From Burkholderiales bacterium (GTDB lineage: Bacteria > Pseudomonadota > Gammaproteobacteria > Burkholderiales > Casimicrobiaceae): a stretch of 64,000 nucleotides of DNA. Shown in pieces: positions 35,755 through 45,502 of the stretch. Every line of letters starts with the position of its first letter. Positions within the stretch are counted from its first letter, which is position 1. The notes beneath the pieces are model-generated. The model saw nothing but the letters and a program-made list of their open reading frames with translations, was not told the origin of the DNA and searched no databases. The position numbers and the translations under genes are program-made. Location of the stretch: assembly GCA_016790165.1 (NCBI GenBank), contig JAEUPL010000032.1:1-64000 (forward strand). The letters run 5' to 3'.

Positions 35755-37977
35755 ATGGACTTTACCCAGTTTGATCGCCTGCGAACGCTGTCGCCCAGCG
35801 ACGCATCGCCACAGGAAGCCGTGGCGACCGGCTTGGACGGCAACACGTACACGCTGTCGCTGACCGCATTCGCGCCGGGCATCTTTCGGCTTCGCGTGAA
35901 TCCCCGCGCCAAGCCAGATTATGGGCTGATCGTTACGTCGGCAGATGGCGGTCTGGATGCACGCACCGAGCGAGGGCCGTCGCACCTGCGGGTCAGCGCG
36001 GGTCGCGGCACGCTGACGCTTTCCAGCGACGAGACACATTCGCTATCGCTGAGCCTCAACTGGCGCGGCAAACCGCTGTTGACCAGCATCACGGACGAGC
36101 ACTTTCGTGGCATGGCGAAACCGGCAGAGGCGACGCGGATCGCGGCCTTCGGCCTGACTGACCGTGCCGCGGTTGCAGCGTTCTCGCTCGCCTCCGACAC
36201 GCCCGTCTATGGCTTGGGCGAAAAGGGGGCGGCGCTCAACAAGCGCGGGCAACTGGTTGCCTCACGAGTTGAGGATGCGCTTGGCGTCAACACCGACCTC
36301 TCCTACAAGAACACGCCGTTTTCGTGGGCCATCACGCCCCATGGCTGCTGGGGCATTCTCGCGCACACCACCGTCGACGTGATGCACGGCGTTGGCTACG
36401 CGCAGTGGTCGAACCGGAGTCACGTCATCGTGACGCACGAACCCGAACTGGATCTCTTTTTGCTGGCGGCCGATACGCCCGCCGGCGTGATCGCGGGTTA
36501 CCATCACCTGACCGGACAACCGGAAAACGTTCCGCTCTGGTCGCTCGGCGCCTGGATCAGCCGCGCCTACTACCGCGACGAAGCGGACATCATGGCCACG
36601 GCCAGCGAGGTGCGCGAGCGGCGCTTCCCGGCGGATGTCATTACCTTCGACGGTCGTGCCTGGCAGGACACGCCAACGCGATTCCACTTCAATTTTGATC
36701 CGTCGCGCTATCCCGAACCGGCGCGGGTGATTCGCCAGCTCAAAGCGCTCGACTACAAAATTTGTTGCTGGGAATATCCGCTGGTCTCGGTCAATCACCC
36801 TGAATATCGAACGTACCAACAACAAGGTTACTTTCTCAAACGCACTGACGGCAGCGAGTTGGTGTTTGAGTGGGACACCGGCAAGAAAACAACGCCGTTT
36901 GGGCCGACGCTGACGCCGCTGCCGCCATCGGGGTTGGTGGACTTCACTCATCCCGCCGCCTATGCATGGTGGCGTGATTCGCACCGCGCGCTGTGGGCGG
37001 TGGGGGTCGACACAATCAAAAGTGATTTTGGCGAACAGGTCCCGGCCGATGCGCTCGCGCACAATGGTGATACGGGAGCTCGCGTTCACAACGTCAACTC
37101 GCATCTCTACAACCGCTGCGTCTACGAAGCGTCACGCGACGCATTTGGCGACGACGCCTGCGTCTGGGGGCGTGCCGGCTGGATTGGTTCACAGCGTCAT
37201 CCGCTGCAATGGGGGGGCGACCCGCAGAGCGACTGGGAGGGCCTCGCCGCCAGCCTGCGTGCGGGCATGAATCACGGGCACTCGGGCTCGCCATTTCATG
37301 CCACCGACGTAGGCGGCTTTTACGGCGCCACGCAGCCGGAGCCGGCGCTGTACCTGCGTTGGGTGCAGGCGGCTGTGTTTGCGTCGCACTTTCGTATTCA
37401 TGGCATTGGTGCACGCGAACCGTGGGCCTTCGGTGCCGAGGTGGAACGCATTGCGCGGGAGTTCTTCGAAACCCGCTACAAGCTCCTGCCGTATCTCCGC
37501 GGCGCCTGCGACCTGGCCGTGAAAACCGGCCTTCCGGTGATGCGCTCGATGGCGCTCATGCACCCAGACGACCGCGTGGCGCGCGCCTTCGAGACGCAGT
37601 TCTACTGCGGCCCGCATTTGCTCGTGATGCCTGTGCTGAACCGCGACGGTGACGTCGAAGGCTATCTGCCCGAGCACAGCGGCGGATGGTATGAGCTGTG
37701 GAGCGGTATGCATGTTGACGGCGGCGAAGTCGTTAGCCTGAACTACGATCTGGAGAGAATTCCGGTGTTCGTCAAGAGTGGCATTGCGCTTCCGATCGGT
37801 CCGGTCGTGCAGTCCACGCGGCCGCTGGAAGGGTCGACCCCGGTGGTCGCGGTCGCGGAGTTCGGCAGCGCAAAAGCGCACTCTGTGTGCGCGCGGGGCG
37901 ATGCGCTAAAGCGCGATGGTCAGCATTGGCGCAGTTATGGACAGCGCGTACGCCAGGTGCGGCGATTTGTGGATTGA
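35755..37977 (+). CDS. Glycoside hydrolase family 31, alpha-xylosidase-like
   Basis: A 740-residue cytoplasmic enzyme with no signal peptide. The GH31 nucleophile is D424 in IKSDFGE, and the acid/base is probably D489 in LQWGGDPQSDW. KSDFGEQVPADA and the WGGD block resemble E. coli YicI, an alpha-xylosidase, more than alpha-glucosidases. It would release xylose from imported alpha-xylosides such as isoprimeverose, supplying the oxidative xylose genes on both sides. The gene is 14 bases from the aldolase gene and 17 from the ABC ATPase gene, one operon. Confidence 0.84.
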   Translation: MDFTQFDRLRTLSPSDASPQEAVATGLDGNTYTLSLTAFAPGIFRLRVNPRAKPDYGLIVTSADGGLDARTERGPSHLRVSAGRGTLTLSSDETHSLSLSLNWRGKPLLTSITDEHFRGMAKPAEATRIAAFGLTDRAAVAAFSLASDTPVYGLGEKGAALNKRGQLVASRVEDALGVNTDLSYKNTPFSWAITPHGCWGILAHTTVDVMHGVGYAQWSNRSHVIVTHEPELDLFLLAADTPAGVIAGYHHLTGQPENVPLWSLGAWISRAYYRDEADIMATASEVRERRFPADVITFDGRAWQDTPTRFHFNFDPSRYPEPARVIRQLKALDYKICCWEYPLVSVNHPEYRTYQQQGYFLKRTDGSELVFEWDTGKKTTPFGPTLTPLPPSGLVDFTHPAAYAWWRDSHRALWAVGVDTIKSDFGEQVPADALAHNGDTGARVHNVNSHLYNRCVYEASRDAFGDDACVWGRAGWIGSQRHPLQWGGDPQSDWEGLAASLRAGMNHGHSGSPFHATDVGGFYGATQPEPALYLRWVQAAVFASHFRIHGIGAREPWAFGAEVERIAREFFETRYKLLPYLRGACDLAVKTGLPVMRSMALMHPDDRVARAFETQFYCGPHLLVMPVLNRDGDVEGYLPEHSGGWYELWSGMHVDGGEVVSLNYDLERIPVFVKSGIALPIGPVVQSTRPLEGSTPVVAVAEFGSAKAHSVCARGDALKRDGQHWRSYGQRVRQVRRFVD

Positions 37978-37994
37978 AGCTCTGAGGAACCGCG

Positions 37995-39089
37995 ATGGCA
38001 GGCGTAGAGATCAGGCAAATCGTCAAGCGCTTTGGTGACGTTGAGGTTATCCACGGCATCAATCTCGACATCCGCGATGGTGAGTTCGTTGTTTTTGTCG
38101 GCCCATCGGGCTGCGGTAAGTCGACGTTGCTGCGAATGATCGCCGGCCTGGAAAGCACGACCGGCGGCGACATCCTGATCGGCGACACGAGAGTGAATGA
38201 GTTGCCGCCGCGCGCTCGCGACATTGCGATGGTGTTTCAGGACTATGCGCTCTACCCGCACAAAAGTGTCTTTGAAAACATGGCGTTCGGGCTGCGCTTG
38301 CGCAAAACGCCTGAGGCAGATATTCAGGCGCGCGTGAAAGAGGCTGCCGCGATACTGCGCATCGACCATCTGCTTGAACGCAAGCCACGACAACTCTCCG
38401 GCGGGCAGCGTCAGCGCGTGGCGATGGGGCGCTCGATTGTGCGCAACCCGAAGTGCTTTCTGTTTGACGAGCCGCTGTCGAATCTCGATGCGCAACTGCG
38501 CAACGAGATGCGAACGGAAATCAAGAAGCTGCACGCCCGACTCGGCAAGACGATCATCTACGTTACCCATGATCAGGTGGAAGCGATGACGCTCGCCGAT
38601 CGCATTGCCGTGCTGTCTGGCGGGCGAGTCATGCAGTACGCCACGCCAGACGAGATATACCATCGGCCAGCGGCGAAGTTCGTTGCTGGCTTCACCGGCT
38701 CGCCAGCGATGAACTTCCTGCGCGGCACACTCGCCGCCGGGGCCGAGCGGTTTGACGCCGGCACGGTCCAGATCGTGTTGCCGAAATCGCTGTCAAGCGC
38801 CGCGCGTGCACGCGTTGGTCAGGCGGTGGAGCTGGGTATCCGGCCGGAAGATATCGCGATCGCGGGCGATTTGCAGAACTACGCTACCGCCACGGTCGCG
38901 GCGAGTGTGGTCGTGCTTGAGCCGTTGGGTGCCGAAACATTGGTGACGTTGCGCATCGGCGAGCAGGAGGTGGTTTGCCGAACTCGTCCCGATGTCAGCG
39001 CACAACCCGGACAAACCGTTGAGGCGCGGTTGCGACTCGACAAGTTGCACCTGTTTGACGCAACCAACGGCGTTGCGTTGCGTTCGTAA
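37995..39089 (+). CDS. Sugar ABC transporter ATP-binding protein (UgpC/MsmK type)
   Basis: A 364-residue CUT1 ATPase. Walker [10 protein letters not shown] at about 36-44, signature [13 protein letters not shown], Walker [10 protein letters not shown]-loop [10 protein letters not shown]. The C-terminal third is the MalK-like regulatory OB fold ([10 protein letters not shown]). It energises the importer encoded just downstream. Being of the MsmK type, it might also serve the ATPase-less importer at 46541-49753. Confidence 0.92.
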   Translation: MAGVEIRQIVKRFGDVEVIHGINLDIRDGEFVVFVGPSGCGKSTLLRMIAGLESTTGGDILIGDTRVNELPPRARDIAMVFQDYALYPHKSVFENMAFGLRLRKTPEADIQARVKEAAAILRIDHLLERKPRQLSGGQRQRVAMGRSIVRNPKCFLFDEPLSNLDAQLRNEMRTEIKKLHARLGKTIIYVTHDQVEAMTLADRIAVLSGGRVMQYATPDEIYHRPAAKFVAGFTGSPAMNFLRGTLAAGAERFDAGTVQIVLPKSLSSAARARVGQAVELGIRPEDIAIAGDLQNYATATVAASVVVLEPLGAETLVTLRIGEQEVVCRTRPDVSAQPGQTVEARLRLDKLHLFDATNGVALRS

Positions 39090-39108
39090 TACTAGGAGGA
39101 ACCACTAC

Positions 39109-40374
39109 ATGAAACGACTCTGGAGAACCGGCATCATCGCTGGCGTGGCACTCGGCCTGCTGGCTACTGGCGTGACCTCGGCGCAGACATTGCGTGTCTT
39201 CTCGGGCGGCGCCAATCAGCGCCCCGACCTGATGCGCAAGCTGTTCGACAACTACGAGAAGCAGAATCCGGGTGTCAAGATCGAAATAGAAACCGGTGGC
39301 GCCACGTCCGAGTTGCAGCGGCAGTATTTGTCGACCGTACTCAATGCCAAAGATGCTGCGATCGACATCTACATGATCGACATCATCAACCCGATGCAAT
39401 ATGCGCGCGCTGGCTGGCTGGAACCTCTCAATGGTTATCTTGGCGCCGAAGCCAACACCATCATGGGTACCTATTTGCCCGCCTATGGCGCGGCCAATGT
39501 GGTCGATGGCAAGATCGTCGCACTTCCGGCTTTTGCTGACGCGCAGTTTTTGTACTACCGGAAGGATCTGCTAGACAAGTACGGCGTGAAGGCTCCCGGG
39601 ACATGGGACGAGCTCGCGGTCGGCCTCAAAAAGGTGCTTGACGGAGAAAAGAATCCGGCAGTGAACGGTGTTGCGACGACGGGTGCAGCGATTGAAGGCG
39701 CGGTGTGTACGTTCCTCAAGCCCTACTGGAGCCAGGGCAAGGAGTTTAACGACGCTACCGGCCGCATGACGCTGGACAAGGCCGCCGCCCAGAAAGGCCT
39801 GGAAATGTGGCTGTCGCTGGTTGATCGCGGCGTGATGCAGAAGAACATTGGTGAGGTGCGGCCGGCCGACATGGTGAACGCCTTCAAGGCCGGCAATCTG
39901 GTCGCAATGGTCAACTGGGGGTTCGCGTGGGATCAACTGCAGTCACAGGCCGACTCCACCGTGAAAGGCAAGGTCGGCGTGCTGCCGCTGCCAGCGATGA
40001 CTGGCGGAAAGTCGGCCACCTGCATCGGTGGTTGGCAGTGGGCGGTCAGTGCATTCTCGAAAAACAAAGCGGCGTCGGCCAAGCTGGTGCGCTACATGAG
40101 CGCCCCGGATTCCGCGAAGTTCCTCGCGATTGAAGGCTCGTTGTTGCCCGTGTTCGCGCAAACCTACGCTGATGCGGACGTGCTGAAGAAGTTGCCGCAC
40201 TACCGTGATTCACTTCCCGTGGTACAAGCAGCCAAGGGTCGCCCGATGTCCGACCGGTATGGCGAGGTCTCCGATGCGATTCGCACGACGACGAACGCCG
40301 TGCTCGCACGCACGGTCAAACCGGCAGATGCAGTCAACGACATTGAAGGCAAGCTGCGGCGCGTGATGCGCTAG
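39109..40374 (+). CDS. Sugar ABC transporter substrate-binding protein
   Basis: A 421-residue family 1 solute-binding protein. ATG 39109 is fixed by AGGAGGA eight bases upstream. Signal peptide WRTGIIAGVALGLLATGVTSA. The mature core shows DIYMIDIINPMQYARAGWLEPL, ALPAFADAQFLYYRKDLLDKYG and the lobe-linking GGWQWAVSAFSKNK. The ligand is inferred from neighbours to be an alpha-xyloside or related oligosaccharide. Confidence 0.88.
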   Translation: MKRLWRTGIIAGVALGLLATGVTSAQTLRVFSGGANQRPDLMRKLFDNYEKQNPGVKIEIETGGATSELQRQYLSTVLNAKDAAIDIYMIDIINPMQYARAGWLEPLNGYLGAEANTIMGTYLPAYGAANVVDGKIVALPAFADAQFLYYRKDLLDKYGVKAPGTWDELAVGLKKVLDGEKNPAVNGVATTGAAIEGAVCTFLKPYWSQGKEFNDATGRMTLDKAAAQKGLEMWLSLVDRGVMQKNIGEVRPADMVNAFKAGNLVAMVNWGFAWDQLQSQADSTVKGKVGVLPLPAMTGGKSATCIGGWQWAVSAFSKNKAASAKLVRYMSAPDSAKFLAIEGSLLPVFAQTYADADVLKKLPHYRDSLPVVQAAKGRPMSDRYGEVSDAIRTTTNAVLARTVKPADAVNDIEGKLRRVMR

Positions 40375-40401
40375 CGCGGCGAATCAGGGCGGCGTGGCAT
40401 C

Positions 40402-41298
40402 GTGAAATCGTGGCTTGACCGGCTGCGCGACCCCAGCGAACGGACGCTTGGCGTCATCCTGTTGTCGCCAGCGTTCGCGCTGCTCGCCCTGATCGTGGTT
40501 TATCCGATCGGCAAGCTCTTCTACAACAGCTTCTTCGACATGCGCCTGTCCGGTGGGCAGGGCAGCAAGTGGATTGGCTGGCAAAACTATGCCGACATGA
40601 TCAAGGATGGCGCGTTCTGGGATGCAACATGGAACACCGTTCTGATCACGCTGATCACTGTACCCGGCGCGCTGGTGGTTGGTCTGGCACTCGCGCTTCT
40701 GGCTAATCTGCCCTTCAAGCGACAGTGGCCGGTGCGGCTGGCGCTGCTGTTGCCTTGGGCGCTGCCACTGGCGTTCGCAGGTCTAATCTGGGCGTGGTTC
40801 TTCCACACTGAGTACGGCTTCATCAACGATGTCTGGGTGCGCATGGGGGGCGAGCCCCGCATGTGGTTGCTGTCGCCTGTGTCGGCGTTTGCGGCCATTT
40901 GCATCGCCATCATCTGGAAGTCCTCATCGTTTATGGCGCTGATCCTTCTCGCGGGTTTGCAGATGATCCCGAAATCGCTGTACGAGGCGGCCGAGGTTGA
41001 CGGCGCCAGCCGCTGGCAGCAGTTCTGGCAAATCACGGTGCCGATGTTGATGCCGTCCATCGTGGTGGCGCTTATCTTCCGCACCATCACGGCGTTGCAG
41101 ACGTTCGACATTCCGTACACGATGACCAAGGGCGGGCCCGGCAATGCCACAGAGACGCTCGCGATGTACATCCACAAGACGACGATCGACTATCTGGACG
41201 TGGGCTTCGGCTCGACGCTGGCGGTCGGTATGTTTGTGCTGTCAATGATTCTCACCGCCGCCTATCTTCGCCATATCAGTCGCCAGGAGAGCGCGTGA
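40402..41298 (+). CDS. Sugar ABC transporter permease (MalF type)
   Basis: A 298-residue inner-membrane permease with six transmembrane helices and the cytoplasmic EAA loop SLYEAAEVDGASRWQQF, which contacts the ATPase. Start GTG 40402. Its stop overlaps the start of the second permease as TGATG, so the two membrane subunits are coupled. Confidence 0.9.
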   Translation: MKSWLDRLRDPSERTLGVILLSPAFALLALIVVYPIGKLFYNSFFDMRLSGGQGSKWIGWQNYADMIKDGAFWDATWNTVLITLITVPGALVVGLALALLANLPFKRQWPVRLALLLPWALPLAFAGLIWAWFFHTEYGFINDVWVRMGGEPRMWLLSPVSAFAAICIAIIWKSSSFMALILLAGLQMIPKSLYEAAEVDGASRWQQFWQITVPMLMPSIVVALIFRTITALQTFDIPYTMTKGGPGNATETLAMYIHKTTIDYLDVGFGSTLAVGMFVLSMILTAAYLRHISRQESA

Positions 41299-42140
41299 TG
41301 AATGATCGCGGCGGACTGTTGAGCGGGGTGCGGCTTCGGTTCATTGCCGCAACGATCGTCGTTCTGAACGGCTTCTTCCCGGCGGTCTGGATTCTGTTCA
41401 CTTCACTCAAGAGTGAAGCGGAATTGTTCCGCAAGCCGATCACCTACTTTCCGCACGAACCGACTTTGAGAAATTACATTGCTGCGGCCGTTGATCAACC
41501 GCTGTTTCAGGTGTTCATGAAAAACAGCGTCGTCGTCGCGCTGCTCGCAACCGTGGTTTCTCTGCTGGTGGCGGCCTTCGCCGCGTATGCGATTGCACGC
41601 CTCAATCTCAAGCGGCGGCAGCTGATCCTCACCGCGATCATCGCGTCTTCCATGTTTCCGCTGATCACGCTGCTGGTGCCGATCTTTGAGACCATGCGCG
41701 CGTTGGGCTGGCTCAACAGCTACCTTGCGCTGGTGTTTCCCTACGTGGTCCTGAACCTGCCGGTGTGCACGCTGGTGCTGGTGAGCTTCTTCCAGAGCAT
41801 TCCGCGTGACCTGGAAAACGCTGCCATGATTGACGGCTGTACACGATTCGAGACGCTGTGGCGAGTCGTGCTGCCGTTGTCCGCGCCGGGCGTGTTCACT
41901 GCCGGGATCCTCGCGTTTGTCAACGCCTGGGACGAGTTCCTGCTCGCGCTGTCACTCAACTCGAATGCCGCCATGCGGACGCTGCCCGTGGGCATCACGC
42001 TCTATCAGGGCGAGTTTACTTTCCCGTGGCCGATCATTTCGGCAGCACTGATCGTCGCAATCGTGCCGGTGGCGATTGTGATTGCGATCTTTCAGGAACG
42101 CGTTGTAGGCGGGCTCACTGCCGGCGGCCTGAAAGGCTGA
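41298..42140 (+). CDS. Sugar ABC transporter permease (MalG type)
   Basis: A 280-residue permease with six transmembrane helices and the EAA-like loop DLENAAMIDGCTRFETLW, ending in the MalG-type tail FQERVVGGLTAGGLKG. ATG 41298 with AGGAG upstream is preferred over GTG 41295. It completes the importer (ATPase, binding protein, two permeases) and is the last gene of the sugar operon, meeting slmA head-on after seven bases. Confidence 0.9.
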   Translation: MNDRGGLLSGVRLRFIAATIVVLNGFFPAVWILFTSLKSEAELFRKPITYFPHEPTLRNYIAAAVDQPLFQVFMKNSVVVALLATVVSLLVAAFAAYAIARLNLKRRQLILTAIIASSMFPLITLLVPIFETMRALGWLNSYLALVFPYVVLNLPVCTLVLVSFFQSIPRDLENAAMIDGCTRFETLWRVVLPLSAPGVFTAGILAFVNAWDEFLLALSLNSNAAMRTLPVGITLYQGEFTFPWPIISAALIVAIVPVAIVIAIFQERVVGGLTAGGLKG

Positions 42141-42147
42141 TCGGCTC

Positions 42148-42723
42148 CTACAGTCTGAACAAGTGGGCTTGCTGTACCCAGTCAATTTGCGGCAGGCGCT
42201 TGAAACCTGATTTGGCGTAGGCGTGCCAACGCCCGACCACAAACGCGGAGAGCGCCGCTGCCGCAGCAGCCGCGCTGACGGCAGGGGGTAGCGCGCCACC
42301 GGCGCCGGGGAGTTGCAACGCTTGCTTTAGCGAAGCATCAATTCGGTCAATCAGCTGATTGATCCGCGATTGCAGGCGAGGATCTTCGTTGACCAGCACG
42401 TCGCCGATCAGCACGCGCACCATTCCGGGATTCTTTTCAGCGAATCCGAGCAACATGCCAACCATCTGGTGCGCCTGGGCGCGCCCGTCCCGCTCGGCCT
42501 GCGTGATCTGATTCACAAGCGTGAAGACCGATTCCTCGATGAATTCGATCAACGCTTCGAACATCTGCGCCTTGCTGGCGAAATGACGATACAACGCGGC
42601 TTCGGACACCCCGACTTTGGCGGCGAGTGCAGCGGTTGTGATCTTTTCACCTTGCGGCTGCTCGAGCATGCCGGCGAGCGTTTGCAGGATTTGCGTCTTG
42701 CGTTCACCCGGTTTGGTTGCCAT
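42148..42723 (-). CDS. slmA: Nucleoid occlusion factor SlmA (TetR family)
   Basis: A 191-residue TetR-fold protein. The N-terminal HTH is ITTAALAAKVGVSEAALYRHF followed by SKAQMFEALIEFIE, characteristic of SlmA, which binds specific chromosomal sites and blocks FtsZ assembly over the nucleoid. Its place just downstream of argB is a known betaproteobacterial arrangement. An AAAGGGGAA site precedes the ATG. It is not likely to regulate the neighbouring sugar operon. Confidence 0.82.
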   Translation of the reverse strand: MATKPGERKTQILQTLAGMLEQPQGEKITTAALAAKVGVSEAALYRHFASKAQMFEALIEFIEESVFTLVNQITQAERDGRAQAHQMVGMLLGFAEKNPGMVRVLIGDVLVNEDPRLQSRINQLIDRIDASLKQALQLPGAGGALPPAVSAAAAAAALSAFVVGRWHAYAKSGFKRLPQIDWVQQAHLFRL

Positions 42724-42770
42724 CGCCGTTCCCCTTTTTCCGTTGCCGGACGTTGCTGCAGACGTCTGGG

Positions 42771-43655
42771 TCAGTTCGCCCTGATCATCGTGCCGACGCC
42801 TTCCGACGTCAGGATTTCAAGCAGCAGCGCGTGTTCAACGCGACCGTCAATGATGTGCGTCGCCTTCACGCCGTGCAACACAGCATCCAGTGCCCCCTGA
42901 ATCTTGGGTTTCATGCCGCCGCTGATGGTGCCATCAGCAAACAGGGCTTCAATCGCCGCGTGCGTCAGCCCGGTCAGCAGCTTGCCGCTCTTGTCGAGCA
43001 CCCCTGCCGTATTGGTCATCATGACCAACTTTTCTGCCTTGAGCGTTTGCGCCAGCTCGCTGGCCACCAGATCGGCGTTGATGTTGTAAGCCTGACCATC
43101 TTCGCCAACGCCGATCGGGGCGACGACGGGAATGAAATCGGCCGCGTCGAGATGGTGAATCAGTGTCGCATCGATATCCGAAATGTCGCCAACGAAACCG
43201 ATGTCGAGCATCTTGCCCTTCTCGGTCTCGCTCTCAACCATCATCTTGCGCGCGCGGATAAAGCCGGCATCCTGACCATTCAGGCCGACGGCCTTGCCGC
43301 CTGCCTGATTGATGAGGCCGACGATCTCCTGATTCAGCTCACCGAGCACCGCCTCAACAACGTATAGCGTCTCGTCATCGGTGACACGCATGCCCTGGAT
43401 AAAGCTACCCTTCTTGCCCGTTTTGTCGAGCATGTCGTTGATCTGCGGGCCACCGCCGTGCACGACCACTGGGTTCATGCCCACCAGCTTCAACATCACC
43501 ACGTCAAACGCAAAGCTCTTTTTGAGCAACGGGTCGGTCATGGCGTTGCCGCCGTACTTGATGACAAGTGTCTTGTCGTGGAACTGGCGGATATACGGAA
43601 GCGCCTCGGCAAGAATCTGCGCGCGATCAGACGCGGTAGCGGCGGAAACGGACAT
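42771..43655 (-). CDS. argB: Acetylglutamate kinase
   Basis: A 294-residue amino-acid kinase that phosphorylates N-acetylglutamate in the second step of arginine synthesis. Visible marks are [20 protein letters not shown], the EMVLVGEINKE-like [27 protein letters not shown] and the C-terminal [14 protein letters not shown]. Length is normal and no arginine-feedback N-terminal extension is evident. slmA follows after 47 bases. Confidence 0.95.
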   Translation of the reverse strand: MSVSAATASDRAQILAEALPYIRQFHDKTLVIKYGGNAMTDPLLKKSFAFDVVMLKLVGMNPVVVHGGGPQINDMLDKTGKKGSFIQGMRVTDDETLYVVEAVLGELNQEIVGLINQAGGKAVGLNGQDAGFIRARKMMVESETEKGKMLDIGFVGDISDIDATLIHHLDAADFIPVVAPIGVGEDGQAYNINADLVASELAQTLKAEKLVMMTNTAGVLDKSGKLLTGLTHAAIEALFADGTISGGMKPKIQGALDAVLHGVKATHIIDGRVEHALLLEILTSEGVGTMIRAN

Positions 43656-43787
43656 GGGGATGGAGGGACGAAGTAAGTAGGTGTTTGCTCAGATTCTAAG
43701 CAAAGGTTGGCAGGGGATTCACGGTTTTTGCGCCAGACTGGCGCTGCACCTCGCGCGGTGTTCGGCGCTTGCCGCCCGGCTCCCGGC

Positions 43788-45500
43788 CTACACCTGTTGC
43801 GGTCCCCGGATCAGTTTGCCCGGCAGGTTGCCTGTTGGCCGCCCATTTTCAAAAATGGACTGACCGGCCTTGATGGTGGCCAGATAGCCGTCCGCTTCCT
43901 GCACGATGCGGCGCCCACCCGCCGGCAGATCGGCGATGAAGTGCGGCGCATGGAGTGAAAGACGGTCGTAGTCGATTAGGTTGAGGTCGGCGATATAGCC
44001 TGGCTTGATCAGACCGCGGTCATTGAGCCCGTAGATCGCCGCCGTACTGCTGGTTTGCCGCTGCACAATCAGTTCCAGCGGCAGTTTGTCGCCACGCGTG
44101 CGGTCGCGCGTCCAGTGCGTCAGCATGAAAGTGGGCAGCGATGCATCACAGATGTAACCGCAATGCGCACCACCATCGCCGAGCGAGAGCATGGTGCGTG
44201 GGTGTTGCAGTAGTTGCTCGGTGTGTGAGAGTTTCTCGTACGAGTAGTTGAATACCGGGAAATAGATGATCGCCCGCCCCTCGTCTTCCAGCATCCAGTC
44301 GTAGGCGACCTCGTTGGGTGGTCGTCCTTCGCGCGCGGCGACGGCAGCAGCGCTGCCTGAAGGGTCGGGCTCGTAGTCCGGTTGTGGGCCAAGGCGGAAC
44401 ATCTTGTGAAAGGCAGTTGCCTTCATCCGCGTGTACTCGTCCAGCCCGTAGGGTAGCTCCGAGAGTAGTCTTGTCCGTACGGCAGGATCGAGCAGGGCGC
44501 GGTAGCGTTCCGCAGGGGGCAGCTTGCGCAGCGGCTGATACGACGGGTGAGCGATGAACGGATGGAAGGTGCCGCCCCAGGAGAACAACAAGCCCACCGG
44601 GCGGCCGCAGAACGCACCGAATAGCGGCACGCCGTCGCGTCCCGCGTCTTCAATCTGGGTGAGAAGCGTGCGCCACAGCTCGGGGTGAGTATCGATTTGT
44701 TGCACATTGAACGCCACGGGCTGTCCGGTCTCAGCGGCCAGCTTGCGCATCCAGATGGTTTCCTGATCCATCCCAACGTGGTTCGACGTCATCTGAAAGA
44801 CACCGCGATGGGTGTCGCCGAGGGCGCGTCCGATGCCGAACACTTCCTCAAGCCGTGCAAAGGTGCCCGGGACATACTTGCCGTCCGCCCCCTTATGAAT
44901 CAGCGTGCGCGACGTCGAAAAGCCGAGCGCCCCCGCAAGCAGTGCCTCGCGGGTGATGCGGCGCATCTCCTCGATCTCCTCGGGGGTCGCGTCATTGCTT
45001 TCAACACCGTTCTCGCCCATGACATAGGGCCGAAGCGCACCATGCGGCACCTGGCAGCCGATGTCCAGAGCGCGTGGCATCTTCTCCAGGGCATTCATGT
45101 ATTCGGGAAAGGTTTCCCACTGCCACTTGATGCCTTCTGCCAGCGCCGCGTTCGGGATGTCCTCCACACCCTCCATCAGCTGGATCAGCCATTCGCGCAT
45201 CTGCGGCTTCACGGGGGCGAAACCAACACCGCAATTGCCCATGACCGCCGTCGTGACGCCGTGCCACGACGACGGGGAGAGGTACGGGTCCCAGGTACAT
45301 TGACCATCGTAGTGCGTGTGTACATCGACCCAGCCCGGCGTCAGCAGCGCGCCGTTGGCGTTGATTTCACGCTTGCCTGCAGCGGCCTTGCTGCCATTGA
45401 CTTGCACGATCCGCCCGTCGTCGACTGCCACGTCGCCATAGACCGCAGGCGCGCCCGACCCGTCCACGATCTTCGCGTCGCGAATCACCAGATCATGCAT
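43788..45500 (-). CDS. N-acyl-D-amino-acid deacylase (D-aminoacylase) family amidohydrolase
   Basis: A 570-residue metal-dependent amidohydrolase. The metal-binding VDVHTHYDGQ, the NCGVGFAPV loop with its metal-bridging cysteine and the catalytic-aspartate region LGDGGAHCGY are typical of D-aminoacylases. The C-terminal GLIKPGYIADLNLIDYD closes the small beta domain. It would release free D-amino acids from N-acyl-D-amino acids. It follows the Bug receptor gene by two bases, so it probably acts on what that operon imports. Confidence 0.85.
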   Translation of the reverse strand: MHDLVIRDAKIVDGSGAPAVYGDVAVDDGRIVQVNGSKAAAGKREINANGALLTPGWVDVHTHYDGQCTWDPYLSPSSWHGVTTAVMGNCGVGFAPVKPQMREWLIQLMEGVEDIPNAALAEGIKWQWETFPEYMNALEKMPRALDIGCQVPHGALRPYVMGENGVESNDATPEEIEEMRRITREALLAGALGFSTSRTLIHKGADGKYVPGTFARLEEVFGIGRALGDTHRGVFQMTSNHVGMDQETIWMRKLAAETGQPVAFNVQQIDTHPELWRTLLTQIEDAGRDGVPLFGAFCGRPVGLLFSWGGTFHPFIAHPSYQPLRKLPPAERYRALLDPAVRTRLLSELPYGLDEYTRMKATAFHKMFRLGPQPDYEPDPSGSAAAVAAREGRPPNEVAYDWMLEDEGRAIIYFPVFNYSYEKLSHTEQLLQHPRTMLSLGDGGAHCGYICDASLPTFMLTHWTRDRTRGDKLPLELIVQRQTSSTAAIYGLNDRGLIKPGYIADLNLIDYDRLSLHAPHFIADLPAGGRRIVQEADGYLATIKAGQSIFENGRPTGNLPGKLIRGPQQV

Positions 45501-45502
45501 GT

